Positions 20,715 through 31,100 of a stretch of DNA of 64,000 nt are shown here, piece by piece. Source of the stretch: Tritrichomonas musculus (lineage: Eukaryota; Parabasalia; Tritrichomonadida; Tritrichomonadidae); NCBI GenBank assembly GCA_039105265.1, contig JAPFFF010000017.1, positions 1,488,001-1,552,000 on the forward strand, written 5' to 3'. Under the pieces are notes generated by a model. That model made no database searches. It saw only the letters and a list, made by a program, of their open reading frames with translations, and had not been told where the DNA came from. Position 1 is the first letter of the stretch; each line of letters starts with the position of its first letter. Position numbers and translations under genes: made by a program.

Positions 20715-21635
20715 ATGATTCACGCCAAAACTGAAGAAGGCTATCCAATTAATATTCCTACATCATTTCATGGATACAAGCTTTTAAAAATTATAGGCTT
20801 TGGAAGTTCATCCATAGTTGGATTAGTTATAGAAAATAGAACTGGACAACTATATTCGGCAAAAATTATTTCTAAGAATGATGCTGAAAAGAAAAAGACA
20901 CTGTATTCCATCCAAAAAGAGATCGGAGTTATGGGCGAAGTTGACCATCCTAATATTGTTAAAATCATAAAATCAATTGATTTAAGAAATAAATTCAACG
21001 AATTATACATTATTGTAATAATGGAATACTGCGAAAAAGGCGACTTATTGTCTTATTCTAGTGAGCATGGATTTGAAAATGAATACCAAAAACAAAAAAT
21101 CATGAAAGGATTCTTAGAAGCGATCAAATACCTTCACCATAGAGGAATTTCTCATGGCGACATTAAGTTAGACAATATACTACTTGATAAGGACTTAAAT
21201 CCAAAGTTAACAGATTTTGGCTTCTGCCGAACCACATTAATTGCTGGAGACGAATCTAAAAAAGGAACCATATTTTATGCTGCACCAGAGCTGTTTGTAC
21301 ATGGGGAATTTGACACGTTAAAATCAGACATTTGGTCAATTGGAATAACCCTGTATTCTCTTTCTGAAAATCAATTCCCATATAAAAGTGGCGATACCAG
21401 ATTTATTGTCAATGAGATAAAATCGGGAAAATTGTCAATCGGAGATAATGTATCTAATAGTCTCAGAAAGGTTGTTGAAAAATGCACACAAATACAACCT
21501 CAAAAGAGGCCCTCTATAGAAGAGCTAATGAATGACGAATATTTTTATACTGATGAACAAATGAGTGATTTATCAAAACAAAATAATCCCTCATCATGGT
21601 CAAGTTCATCTTTTATTGAAGAATGCGGAATATAA
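20715..21635 (+). CDS. Serine/threonine protein kinase, CAMK-like, HGD type
   Basis: This 306-residue protein is almost entirely a kinase domain. The glycine loop is GFGSSSIV (about residues 28-35), YSAKII carries the ATP-binding Lys, and ISHGDIKLDN is the catalytic loop with Gly in place of the usual Arg of HRD. TDFGF is the metal-binding loop, YAAPEL the P+1 region and SDIWSIGITLY helix F. All catalytic residues (K, D, N, D) are present, so activity is expected. HGD kinases lack the Arg that reads activation-loop phosphorylation, which suggests a constitutively folded loop. A 40-residue tail follows with no added domain. Trichomonads have large CAMK-like families of this size. The substrate cannot be told. 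Confidence 0.92.
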   Translation: MIHAKTEEGYPINIPTSFHGYKLLKIIGFGSSSIVGLVIENRTGQLYSAKIISKNDAEKKKTLYSIQKEIGVMGEVDHPNIVKIIKSIDLRNKFNELYIIVIMEYCEKGDLLSYSSEHGFENEYQKQKIMKGFLEAIKYLHHRGISHGDIKLDNILLDKDLNPKLTDFGFCRTTLIAGDESKKGTIFYAAPELFVHGEFDTLKSDIWSIGITLYSLSENQFPYKSGDTRFIVNEIKSGKLSIGDNVSNSLRKVVEKCTQIQPQKRPSIEELMNDEYFYTDEQMSDLSKQNNPSSWSSSSFIEECGI

Positions 21636-21890
21636 TTTGTTGTATTAATAAAAATCGACTTTTTTTTGAAATAGCTTTTACATATCTTTAATATTTTAAT
21701 AATTTTAAATTCATTAAAACTTTTCACAGGGAATACTGATTATTTACCGTGAAAACAAATCAAATAATCTTTTAAAAAGAATCTTTTTGTACATTTAGAA
21801 GTAAATTAAAATTTTTTTAATGGTAAAGTAAAATTTTATTTACAAGAAATATGAAGATATAATAATAATAAAAATAACATAAAATAAAAT

Positions 21891-24800
21891 CTAAAATCCA
21901 GGCTTCACTGGTGGGAAAGTAAACGTAATTTTCTTAACAGTATTACTATCAGTGGATCCTTTCTTGACAGGAACATCTGGAAACATTGTTCTAAACCTTT
22001 TCTGTCCTTGCCTAACATCTTCAACATTTGTCAAAAATGAAGGAGGTTCTTTATATTCTTCTTGTGTTGTTAGAGGAACTGGATCGCGCGATCCAAGAAG
22101 AATATTTCTATCCTTTCCAAACTGAGGAAGGACTGCATTAAAACGACCTTTGTGATTCATTGGTTTTGTAATATATGTTCTATCATCTTGACCTGGCAAT
22201 TTTGGTGGCTTGTACTCTTCTTCAATCATCAATGATTGGAATTGATTGAATGAATCTCTTGGGTGGACAGTTGAATTGTAAGATGTGTAAACAGGTCCGC
22301 GAGTTTCATTAATCCAACGAGTATCACAACTGGCTAGTGAAAGATCATGATTGGTCCAAGGTTCATTATTAACATTTGCCTTGAGCTTTTCAATTGGAGG
22401 AAGAAAAGTTTTTGCAACTTTGTAATGATTAAAACTGACTCCATTTTTCTTCTCTGTTCCATCTTCAGAACGTAGCCTCTTTGAAAATACATCACAACTC
22501 ACTGATTGTGCCAAAGACATGAATTTTTCGGGGTTTTCATTGTCCCATTCTATTTCTTCTTCAACGCCATTTTTTTCTGTTTCTATTTGGCCAGTACTTT
22601 TAGGAGGTTGCCCTTTTCTTGTGTCCCATATTTCGACTTCTCCATCTTCTGATACCGAAATTAGACCTCGTTTATAATGTTTGTGCTGACTTTCTAGTTT
22701 TCTGATCGTTTCCATGTTTCTATTGACAAAATAATTAACATCATGTGGTGGCGATTTGATAATATCTTCGTTTATTGGATGATAGACAAATTGGCTAGGA
22801 TCAATATTTTGGAGTTTATTTGCACTTTTTGATGAATCTTCGTTGTTCTCTTCTTCTTCTGCAAAATTTCCCAAATTTCTGTTTTTCGGTGGAAAAGATA
22901 ACTCGTCCATCGAAAGAAGAACACCTTTCTTTGCATTAAGCATTTCTAATTCTTGATCTTTTGGCCATAATTTTAATTCTTCAATGTCAGAAAATTTTTT
23001 AGTTAAGCGAAGTTGGTTTAATTGATTGAGAACTGTAAACAAATTTGATAAGTGCGAATTTTGAACATAAACAGTTGGTTCTTCTAGAAGATGATCAAGC
23101 GTTTCAGGAAGCTTAAACTTTTTGACAGCACAATCAAAATTACCGTATAAACGAGATGATTTAAAAGCAACCGAAAAATCATATAATATGAGGAAATTTG
23201 GACCTAGAACATTTACATCATTAACAGTTTTAACTGATGCTTGACTAACTTTTCCTGCAGATTCGCTTTTTGTTTCAGGTTCGTTTGTTGTATTTTGATT
23301 GGCATCACCAATTAAATCTGTTGCAATTGCAGAGATTGGCTCATTTTCTGCTTCATTTGTATTTGATTTTGCATCTGAACTTGCTTCGTCATTTATTGGC
23401 TGCTCAGCTACAGATTCTTCTAAATTGAATTTTTCGCTACTTCCTTCTGAAATAGGTTCACCTGAAATTGTGGCTTTAAGAAACTTTTCAAACTGTAATG
23501 CAGTTTTAGATTTATCGAGAAACTCAAGAACAATAATATGGAGGTTATCTGCAAACATCATATAAAAACCACTAATTGCATCTGAATCTATTTTTTGAAT
23601 TTTCATTGTTGGAACAGCAGCAAGATCTTTAATATTAAAGGCAACACTATTGCAAAGAACAATTTCTTTTTGAATCTCATCAATGACATTTCTTTCTGTA
23701 TCAGTCATCTGATCAACATTTTTACATACAATGAGGCATCTGTTGAAAGAATATTGTGCAGATTCTGCCAATGAAGGATCCTGTTTACCTTGTTGTTGGT
23801 TTTTATCTGCTGCTGCTTGTAGCTTTGAAGTATGCCCTTTGGAATCACCACCGCCTCGTTTATCTTTAATTGGAGTTGCTGGTTGAACAGGTACCTGAAG
23901 AACAGGTACATAATCCTTCATTGATTCCATTTCAATGGTCAAATACGTTCCATTTTCAATATAAAACCCTGGTTGCATCAAGCAATCATGAATTGTAATT
24001 GGCTTAAAAGGCAATAGTTGACGTCCATTTCCAATTTTGAAGGTGACCGTACCATATGGCCTTTCTGTTGTTTCTTTCTTACCACCAAGTATTTGATCAA
24101 TTGATAATGGCTCAATAATTTTTGGCTTATTTTTAGGATCAAAAGGTAAAGCAAAAGAAGATCCGATCGTATTATTCATTTCCGGCTGTTCTATTTCTCG
24201 ATCACGCAATTCAATAGTTATTTCAGTGAACTGCGGCTGCCAAAACACCAAAGCAGTATTTAATTTCATTTCAGGACCATGCTTTTGAGGAAATGTGGTA
24301 AATGTTTGTTGACCTGCATGAACAACAAGGAAAGGACCAACACAAGAACAAGCTAAATCGTCGTAAGATATAGGAGTATTTGGCATTTGATGAACTCCTT
24401 TGAAAAAGACAACAAAAGGCTGATAGCGGCGAATTTGTGCATCACTTAAAATCGAGTGATCAATTGATACAGAAAATGTGAAATTTTCGAAGCCTGGTGG
24501 TTGACATGTTTCGGTACATGACAAAAATGACCGGAAACGTCCGCCACGAACCAAAAAATTTGATACATCAACAAAAAAAGTATGATTTGTAAGAGGGGCT
24601 GGAGCACCTTTATCAGAACCTTTTTTTGGAGCACCTCGAGCGGGCCCTTTTCCATGCGATGTCGCTTTATAAAGGAAAACAATCCTGTATATAAATCGCT
24701 TTTCGCGAATTTGATTTAAGAAATTATCATCAATCATAACAGGAAGAGTAGTATTCCATTCAGTTGATGGATGCGAAAGTTCTATTTTTGGTGGTTTTGA

Positions 24801-24998
24801 ATTTTTTGGAAGGTTGTGGGGTAAAACGAGTTCAATATCTCCTTCAAAAGGCTTTTCTGGATCATCATTAGCAGTAACTTTAAAAGTAAAATTAACTAAA
24901 TGACTACCATTTGGATCATTTACATCAACACCACATGAATCCAATACAACAGGAACATCAGGCTGATTTAAGCGACTAGCTTTTCCTTTCCCCTTCAT
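21891..24998 (-). CDS. Probable flagella-associated protein, CFAP92/DUF4550-like
   Basis: This 1035-residue protein has no transmembrane segment. The N-terminal half is made of beta-rich stretches (NFTFKVTANDD, FENFTFSVSI, TEITIELRDRE, NGTYLTIEMES). The middle holds DAISGFYMMFADNLHIIVLE followed by a segment around TVYVQNSHLSNLFTVLNQL, a pairing I remember from the CFAP92 (KIAA1257) family. The C-terminus is rich in short conserved-looking motifs (WINETRGPVYTSYNSTVHP, YITKPMNHKGRF) like those of axonemal proteins. It would act in the flagellar axoneme. The family call is from memory of the motif order, so a different cilia protein such as CFAP70 remains possible. It converges with the kinase gene 256 bp away. 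Confidence 0.5.
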   Translation of the reverse strand: MKGKGKASRLNQPDVPVVLDSCGVDVNDPNGSHLVNFTFKVTANDDPEKPFEGDIELVLPHNLPKNSKPPKIELSHPSTEWNTTLPVMIDDNFLNQIREKRFIYRIVFLYKATSHGKGPARGAPKKGSDKGAPAPLTNHTFFVDVSNFLVRGGRFRSFLSCTETCQPPGFENFTFSVSIDHSILSDAQIRRYQPFVVFFKGVHQMPNTPISYDDLACSCVGPFLVVHAGQQTFTTFPQKHGPEMKLNTALVFWQPQFTEITIELRDREIEQPEMNNTIGSSFALPFDPKNKPKIIEPLSIDQILGGKKETTERPYGTVTFKIGNGRQLLPFKPITIHDCLMQPGFYIENGTYLTIEMESMKDYVPVLQVPVQPATPIKDKRGGGDSKGHTSKLQAAADKNQQQGKQDPSLAESAQYSFNRCLIVCKNVDQMTDTERNVIDEIQKEIVLCNSVAFNIKDLAAVPTMKIQKIDSDAISGFYMMFADNLHIIVLEFLDKSKTALQFEKFLKATISGEPISEGSSEKFNLEESVAEQPINDEASSDAKSNTNEAENEPISAIATDLIGDANQNTTNEPETKSESAGKVSQASVKTVNDVNVLGPNFLILYDFSVAFKSSRLYGNFDCAVKKFKLPETLDHLLEEPTVYVQNSHLSNLFTVLNQLNQLRLTKKFSDIEELKLWPKDQELEMLNAKKGVLLSMDELSFPPKNRNLGNFAEEEENNEDSSKSANKLQNIDPSQFVYHPINEDIIKSPPHDVNYFVNRNMETIRKLESQHKHYKRGLISVSEDGEVEIWDTRKGQPPKSTGQIETEKNGVEEEIEWDNENPEKFMSLAQSVSCDVFSKRLRSEDGTEKKNGVSFNHYKVAKTFLPPIEKLKANVNNEPWTNHDLSLASCDTRWINETRGPVYTSYNSTVHPRDSFNQFQSLMIEEEYKPPKLPGQDDRTYITKPMNHKGRFNAVLPQFGKDRNILLGSRDPVPLTTQEEYKEPPSFLTNVEDVRQGQKRFRTMFPDVPVKKGSTDSNTVKKITFTFPPVKPGF

Positions 24999-26053
24999 TT
25001 TTATTTTTCGTTATAGAACCAAATATGCATAGAATAATTGAATATATTATAGAATTTGAAGAAAATAACGGATTTAAAAATTTATGGATTAATTAAACGG
25101 ATATTTTGAAAATCATTGCCATTTTATTGATTTATAAAATAAAGAACCATTACTAGCAAACATTAACTTCCCAAATAGAAAATGAAATATTAATAAGTAA
25201 TAAAGATATTTCTTATATAATTATGATCAATTTTATTAATTTGCCAAATTCATTTTATCAATTATTCACATTCGATTTGGGTGCAAATTGCATTGATGAA
25301 AAGTCATTTTTCTTGAATAATATATTATATAATATATAAGATATATTAAAATAGATCATACATATGGAATTTGAAGCAAAGTAGATTTAATCGAATAATA
25401 TAAATTTCATTGATTATTGACTTATAATTGGAATATAAAATATGAAATGAGAGAGTAACGAGAACTGTTAAACAGATTTCATTTGAATTACAAATACTTG
25501 GCTTTATATATATTTATAATTGATGCTATTCATTGACAAAAAAAAGATAGCATTATATTAAGAAGCAATTTTGTTTGGGTTCATAGATCTTGGTTGTAAA
25601 AAATGCATATTTTTTCTGATATTACGATTAATTGAAACGTTTTATTTTTTCAATGGGCAATCGGATTTTCAATCGATCCACTTTCAATCGATCCACTTTT
25701 ATACTCTCAAAAAGTGGAGATGATAAGTACAAAAATTTGAATATGAACTTTTTCTTTCAAATCTTTTTCATTGAAAAAGTTCATATTAAAACTAAAATAT
25801 CTTCATAAAAAATGATAACAGTATAAAGAAAAACAGAAATAATATAAATATAACACAAATAATAAATAAAAACGTAAAAAACATTATATGAAAAAAGATA
25901 TATATAAATCATCATATTACGATTTCAATTTCTAAGTAACAAATCAAGAAAAAAATGAATAAAAATATAAATTCTAAGTAAAAAGAGAAAATGTTTATAA
26001 AAAAAAAAAGAAAAATCAATAAATAAGCATTTTTTTTCTGTTGCGAGCCATAT
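24999..26053. other. Intergenic DNA with a perfect hairpin and small duplication
   Basis: No gene is seen. TCAATCGATCCACTTT is duplicated in tandem near 25669-25698. A perfect 15-bp hairpin (25740-25754 and 25773-25787, AATATGAACTTTTTC and its complement) follows. GGGTGCA lies at 25278. A minus-strand 60-codon frame at 25925-26107 is low-complexity and not called. Confidence 0.5.
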
Positions 26054-26383
26054 AAGATGACGAAGTTCATAAACGAACTTCAGACTAAATTTATACTTCG
26101 TCTTCATCTGATTCAGTTTCTTTTATTCTTCTGAATCTGTATCTTGTATTCTTTTGAATCTGCATCTTGCATTCTTCTGAATCTGAACCTCATCTTCACC
26201 TGAATCTGTACCTTATCTTCATCTGAATCTGTACCTCACCTTCATCTGAATCTGTACCTGTTATTTATGTGAATTCGTATCTCATCTACATCTGAATCTG
26301 TATCTCGTCTTCTTATGTTTCTGTGCCTCGTCTTCTTGTAATTCTGTATCTCATTTAATTCTGTTTATGAACTTCGTCATCTT
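26054..26383. mobile_element. Small inverted-repeat element (MITE-like) filled with 23-bp repeats
   Basis: A 21-bp sequence at 26054-26074 (AAGATGACGAAGTTCATAAA C) is repeated inverted without mismatch at 26363-26383. Between them about ten degenerate 23-bp units of the GAATCTGTACCTCATCTTCA type run head to tail, with GAATCTG at 26179, 26202, 26225 and 26248 exactly 23 bases apart. There is no coding potential. The size and perfect ends suit a MITE. A target duplication is not evident (TATA on both sides is possible). It lies 270 bp before the EF-hand gene. Confidence 0.6.
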
Positions 26384-26655
26384 CTTTATAAAAATACTGC
26401 AATATGCTAATTAACGTATCAGGAACTTTTTGGAAAGATGACAATATCAACTTTTTGATGAAAATAGCGATTTTTCTTTTTCAATTACTAAGATTTCAAA
26501 ATATTTTTTCAGATATTTCAAATATCGGAATTTGAATTTAGCCTTTCAAAATTGAAAGTTAAATTTCACCTATGATATAAAATTTTCACCAATAAACGTT
26601 TTATATTCAAAAAAATCGATTTTGTAGAACTTTCAAAAATTTAAACATTCAAAAA

Positions 26656-27165
26656 ATGTCAGTATCAAATATTTCTTTTTCTGTACCAGATTTCGATCCT
26701 GATCTCTTGGATGAATATAGAAAGGAGTTTGACCGAATTGATACTGATCACAACCATTACCTAGACAAAAAAGAATTTACACAATATCTCCTCAATCAAG
26801 GATATTCAAAGAAAATGGTTAAAGTTACTTATAAAATTGTTGATATTAATCATGATGGCAAAATTGCTTTTGATGAATTTGCTGAATTTATTCAATCATC
26901 AGTAAAAATTGTGGAAGAAAATGATGTAAATGCATACCTTAAACTTGTTTTCAAGTCATGCGATACGAATCATGATGGATCTTTAGACAAAAAAGAATTC
27001 GCTAAATTTATGAAATTCATGAATATTCCTGTTGGCTTTTTCCAAAAAGATAAAAAATTCAAGCAAGTTGACACTGATGGTAGTGGAACTATTGATTTTG
27101 ATGAAATTATACAATTTTATCATTTTACAATGAGCAACGAAGGAAAGAAGAAAAAGAAGAAGTAA
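26656..27165 (+). CDS. Four-EF-hand calcium-binding protein, calmodulin-like
   Basis: This 169-residue protein has four EF-hands with loops at about residues 29-40 (DTDHNHYLDKKE), 63-74 (DINHDGKIAFDE), 103-114 (DTNHDGSLDKKE) and 139-150 (DTDGSGTIDFDE). All have the Asp/Asn positions and terminal Glu needed for calcium binding. An added N-terminus of 20 residues and a lysine-only tail (GKKKKKK) distinguish it from true calmodulin. The tail could bind acidic membranes or act as a nuclear signal. AACTTTTTGA at 26449-26458 and GAACTTTTTGGAA at 26423 lie about 200 bp upstream. Calmodulin-like or centrin-like roles are possible. The partner is unknown. Confidence 0.93.
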   Translation: MSVSNISFSVPDFDPDLLDEYRKEFDRIDTDHNHYLDKKEFTQYLLNQGYSKKMVKVTYKIVDINHDGKIAFDEFAEFIQSSVKIVEENDVNAYLKLVFKSCDTNHDGSLDKKEFAKFMKFMNIPVGFFQKDKKFKQVDTDGSGTIDFDEIIQFYHFTMSNEGKKKKKK

Positions 27166-27254
27166 AAAAGGAAAAGCAAAGCATATTATATTTCCAATAA
27201 AACACTATTATCTTTTAAATAACATTATTATTTACTTTTAAAATGAGAAATAAT

Positions 27255-27308
27255 AATGTAATTTTTTTCTTCATTTTTTTATAGAAAAATGAAGAAAAAA
27301 ATTACATT
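27255..27308. terminator. Perfect 24-bp hairpin after the EF-hand gene
   Basis: 27255-27278 and 27285-27308 are exact complements around a 6-base loop (TTATAG). The stem ends in AATGTAATTT... and is AT-rich. It begins 90 bp after the stop codon, so it could act in 3' end formation of the EF-hand transcript, or it may be a tiny foldback relic. The terminator role is inference. Confidence 0.4.
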
Positions 27309-27329
27309 TTCAATACTTTCTATGATGAA

Positions 27330-27761
27330 AAACCAGTTTTCAAACCTATTCTTTTGAACAACCTAAATCCAAAAACAATCACTATTGTTTTGAACATCCT
27401 CAATTTGAATTAATGTTGATGATATTTATTACCAAATTGATGAAGAAATCCTCAGCAATCGACGTAAACATGCTATTCTCTAACAGTGAAACACACTTGA
27501 AGATAATTCAAAGAAAAACAATCACGAATTGATTGTTACCATTCAACTATGCACATATGTGCAAATCAAAGACAAAAAATTCTACAATTTGCAGCCTCTA
27601 GCTCTCTTTCAAATTTTGGATGTCATTGATATGATTTACAGGATTCCTTTTTTTTTGATTGCTAAAAGCTGAGACGAGTCTTCCTTCAGTTGGAACTGAA
27701 AGAAATAGACATAAATGCATTTGGGGAATTCTACTCGTTGAAAGAACTCAACATCCAGTAG
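27330..27761 (+). pseudogene. Decayed gene, possibly a BspA-like leucine-rich-repeat protein
   Basis: GC content and codon-like order rise here compared with the flanks. Fragments in different frames read DDIYYQIDEEILSNRRKHA (from 27418), CTYVQIKDKKFYNLQPLALF (near 27547-27606), and finally EIDINAFGEFYSLKELNIQ ending at 27761. The last matches the BspA-type repeat pattern (I..yAF....sL..i.i), which forms the largest gene family in Trichomonas. Several stops and frame changes separate the pieces. An imperfect direct repeat of about 25 bp (27347 and 27382) precedes it. The identification rests on one repeat. Confidence 0.4.
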
Positions 27762-28167
27762 TATGAGTATCAAATTAATGCGGAGACCCAATTAATATTA
27801 TAACTATTGAATGAATTAGGAGAGATATAATTTATAGGCATGAATTCAGGCGTTGCTTATGTAATATCAAAATGATTATATTTAAAAAGTACAGTGTGCT
27901 TTTACTCTTATAATACATTATTTATAATGAATATAATTACTTTGTTTTCAATTAACTTGAAATAAAAAATAACAAAATTTCAAATGATAATACTTTAAAT
28001 TAAATAATCTATCATTTCAAATTTGCTTTATAAATAAATATTTAAAACAAATCCATTTATATTAATTATTGAAGAACAATAAAGATAAATAAGTATGAAT
28101 ATATAATATAATATAAAATAATCTTCAACATTTCATTTTCCTGTTAGTATCAAAATAAATATTAATT
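27762..28167. other. AT-rich 3' flank of the coiled-coil gene
   Basis: I see nothing beyond AT-rich sequence. It is the downstream flank of the minus-strand coiled-coil gene. Confidence 0.5.
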
Positions 28168-31100
28168 TTAAAATGGTGTCTCAGGCATTGCTATTTCAAA
28201 CAATGCTTTTTCACCTTTCCATTCATTCAATTGTTTTGTTAGTTCCTTATTATCATTTTGTAAAGACTCATTTTCTCTCTGTAACTTTCTGAATTCTATT
28301 TCTTTTCCTTTAATATCCAATTCCAACGACTCAATTTTATGTTCTAAAGCAATTATACGTTCATCTGATGATTTTCCTTCGGAATTTTTCTTTACCACAT
28401 TTGCCATAATATTTTCAAGTATTTCAGATGAATCAACATTTCCAAGTACTTCAGCGTTAATACGTGCATATCTTTGACGAAGATCCTTATTATCTTTCTC
28501 AACTTTATCCATATCCATTTTCAATGTCTTTTTCTCATCTTCGAATCTACTTTTTATATTTTTATTTTCATTTCTAGAACGATTAAGCTGCATTTTCAAA
28601 TCGTTTATCATATGATCAATTCCTCGCTGTTTATTTTCAAGTTCTTCATTACGGGCGTTTTTCACATCAAGTTCATCTGTCTTTTCTTTAACTTGCACTT
28701 GCAAGTGCTCGTTATCTTGAAGCAACTGCGCTCTTTCATTTTCAAGGTTAGTCTTTTCATTTGTCAAAGCTTCAATTTTTTCTTTAAGACTTTTATTATA
28801 CTGAGTGGCAGTATTAAAGTTGAAGTTAACATCATCTTTTTCATTTTGTAAAAAATCTAATTTTTCATTTAATTCTTTAATTTCAGCATCTTTCTTTTCA
28901 ATTTCACTAATAGCTGATGAATTTTCATTTTCTTTCTCAGTAATTGCGTTTTTAAGGTCATTTATCATTTCTTCCTTTCTACTAATTTCGTTCTTTAAAT
29001 TGTCAATTTCAAGAGTTATTTGTTCTTTATCAAGCCTGATTTGATTCAGCTCGGTTTTGTATTTCTCTTCAGCTTTGCTGGCTGCTTCAGCAAGGTCGTT
29101 GTATTCTGAGTCTGTTTTCGCTCTCGTTCGAACTTGATTTGAAAGATCATCAAGCTTGCTTTGATTGGCCAAACTTTCAGATTCAAGTTCTTGAATTCTG
29201 TTTGAAAGTTCTTCGATTTCTTTCTCTTTTTGGTCAATTGTCGACTGAAGGTCTTGATTCTTGCTGATCAGCTTCGAATTCAAAGATTCAAGCGATTCAA
29301 TCTTGATGCTGTCTGCTTCTTCAGCCGGAGACTTTGGCGATGATGGCGGAACTGGAGAACCTGGAACAGTTGATGCTGCATCAGATGTTGCTGATGCTGA
29401 TTGAAGCTCTTCTTTGAGTGATTCAAGTTCGAGCTCAAGAAGCCTCTTTTGTTTCTCAACTTGAGAGATTTTTTCGTCTTTCTCTTCAATTTCCTTTCGA
29501 AGAGTCTTTGTCTGGCTCTCGAAATAATCACACTGGTCATGAAGATCTTCATTTTGCTTCTTCAATTCAGCAACACTTAATTCTTCATTATCAGAAACTT
29601 GATCTTGATCTTCTTCTTCTTCAATCAAAATTTTATTTTCATCTTTATCGTGATCTTCAACGCTTTCTTTGCCATTTTCTTCGGTATTTTCAGTGCTTTC
29701 TTTGTCATTGGCTTCTGTGCTTTCAATGGTTTGCAAATTATCTATGATATTTGCACTTCTTTCTGTTATTGAATCTACTTTCGTTTGTAATTCTTGATTC
29801 TCTTGTAAAAGATTTTGAATTTGAGCTTTCATATCATTGAGTTGATCAATTGTATTGGCAAGTTCATTGACTTTGTTGTCAAATTCTGCTTTCGTTTGCT
29901 TCAATTCAGCTTCTTTAATCTCATTATCAGCCAACACTTCATCATTTTGACTTTTCATAGACTCAAGTTGAGAAATAAGTGAACTTTTCTCTTCTTCCAA
30001 ATTTTTCTTAATATTTTCTGATTCATTGAGAATATTTTCATTTTCTTTCTGCATCTCTTTGAGTTTGCTTTCAACATCTTCTTTTTGTGAGTTTAATTGA
30101 TCATTCAACTGTTTCATTATTTCAATTTCAGACTTTAACGAGTCATTTGATATTTGATCTGATAATAATGAATTTGTTTGCTGAAGATTTTCTATTTCTT
30201 TCTTCAGTTGAATAATTTCTTCATTCTGACTGTCGATTGAAGCCTGAAGTTCATCATTATTTGCTGGCATAGCATTTGATCCAGAACCAACTTGATTCAA
30301 TTTGGCAGTTAAATCATCAATTTGCTGGAGGAAGTTCTTTTGGTTAAATTCGTATGCACTTATTTCATCATGATTGTCTTCGAGTGTTGATTTCAATGAT
30401 TCAATCTGATCATTAAGGGAAGAGATTTCTTTTCTTAAATTGTAAATCATTTTCAAGTTTTCTTTTTCATTCATTTTCATAGCATTTATTTCTTGCTCCT
30501 TCTCTTCAAGTAATTCTTGATTGGTCAAAACAGGTCTTTCTATTTCTCTTTCATTGTTACTGTTGATGTAGGCATCTAAATCGTCATCCATTGTTGCAGC
30601 TGTTGAGTAACCGCCAGAAGCCGTTTGAGTTGACATTTCAGTTTTAACGTTTGATTTCAATTCTTCATTTTCTTTCTTTAATTCGTAATTTTCTTTTTGC
30701 AAATTCCTGTTTTCTTCTCTTTGCTTCTGAGATTCAGCCTTTAGGCTCACCAACTCTTTCGTTGTTGCTCCAAGCTCGGATTCAATCTTTGTATATTCGC
30801 CTGTGAGCTTTGATTGCGATGCGAGTCTCTCACGAAGAATTTCGTTCTCTTTGAGAAGCGTACTTTCGTTCTCGTCATTTCTTTGCTGCATTTCTTCATC
30901 ACCTTCGTTATGCTCGTTATGGAAGGCTTTAAGTTTCATGTTCTCTTCTTCAAGTTCCCTGATATGAGCAATGCTCTGCTGATGCGAAGCTTCGTAACCT
31001 TCAAGATTCTTCTCTGCTTCTCTAGCTTGCTCTTTTGCTTTCTTCAACTGATGCCTGAGTTCTGAAAGCTCAACATTTTGCCTCTCAAGGGCTTCACGAA

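Noticed and set aside
25925-26107. 60-codon minus-strand frame upstream of the EF-hand gene
   Set aside because: Phe/Lys-rich low-complexity translation of A/T runs overlapping the inverted-repeat element.
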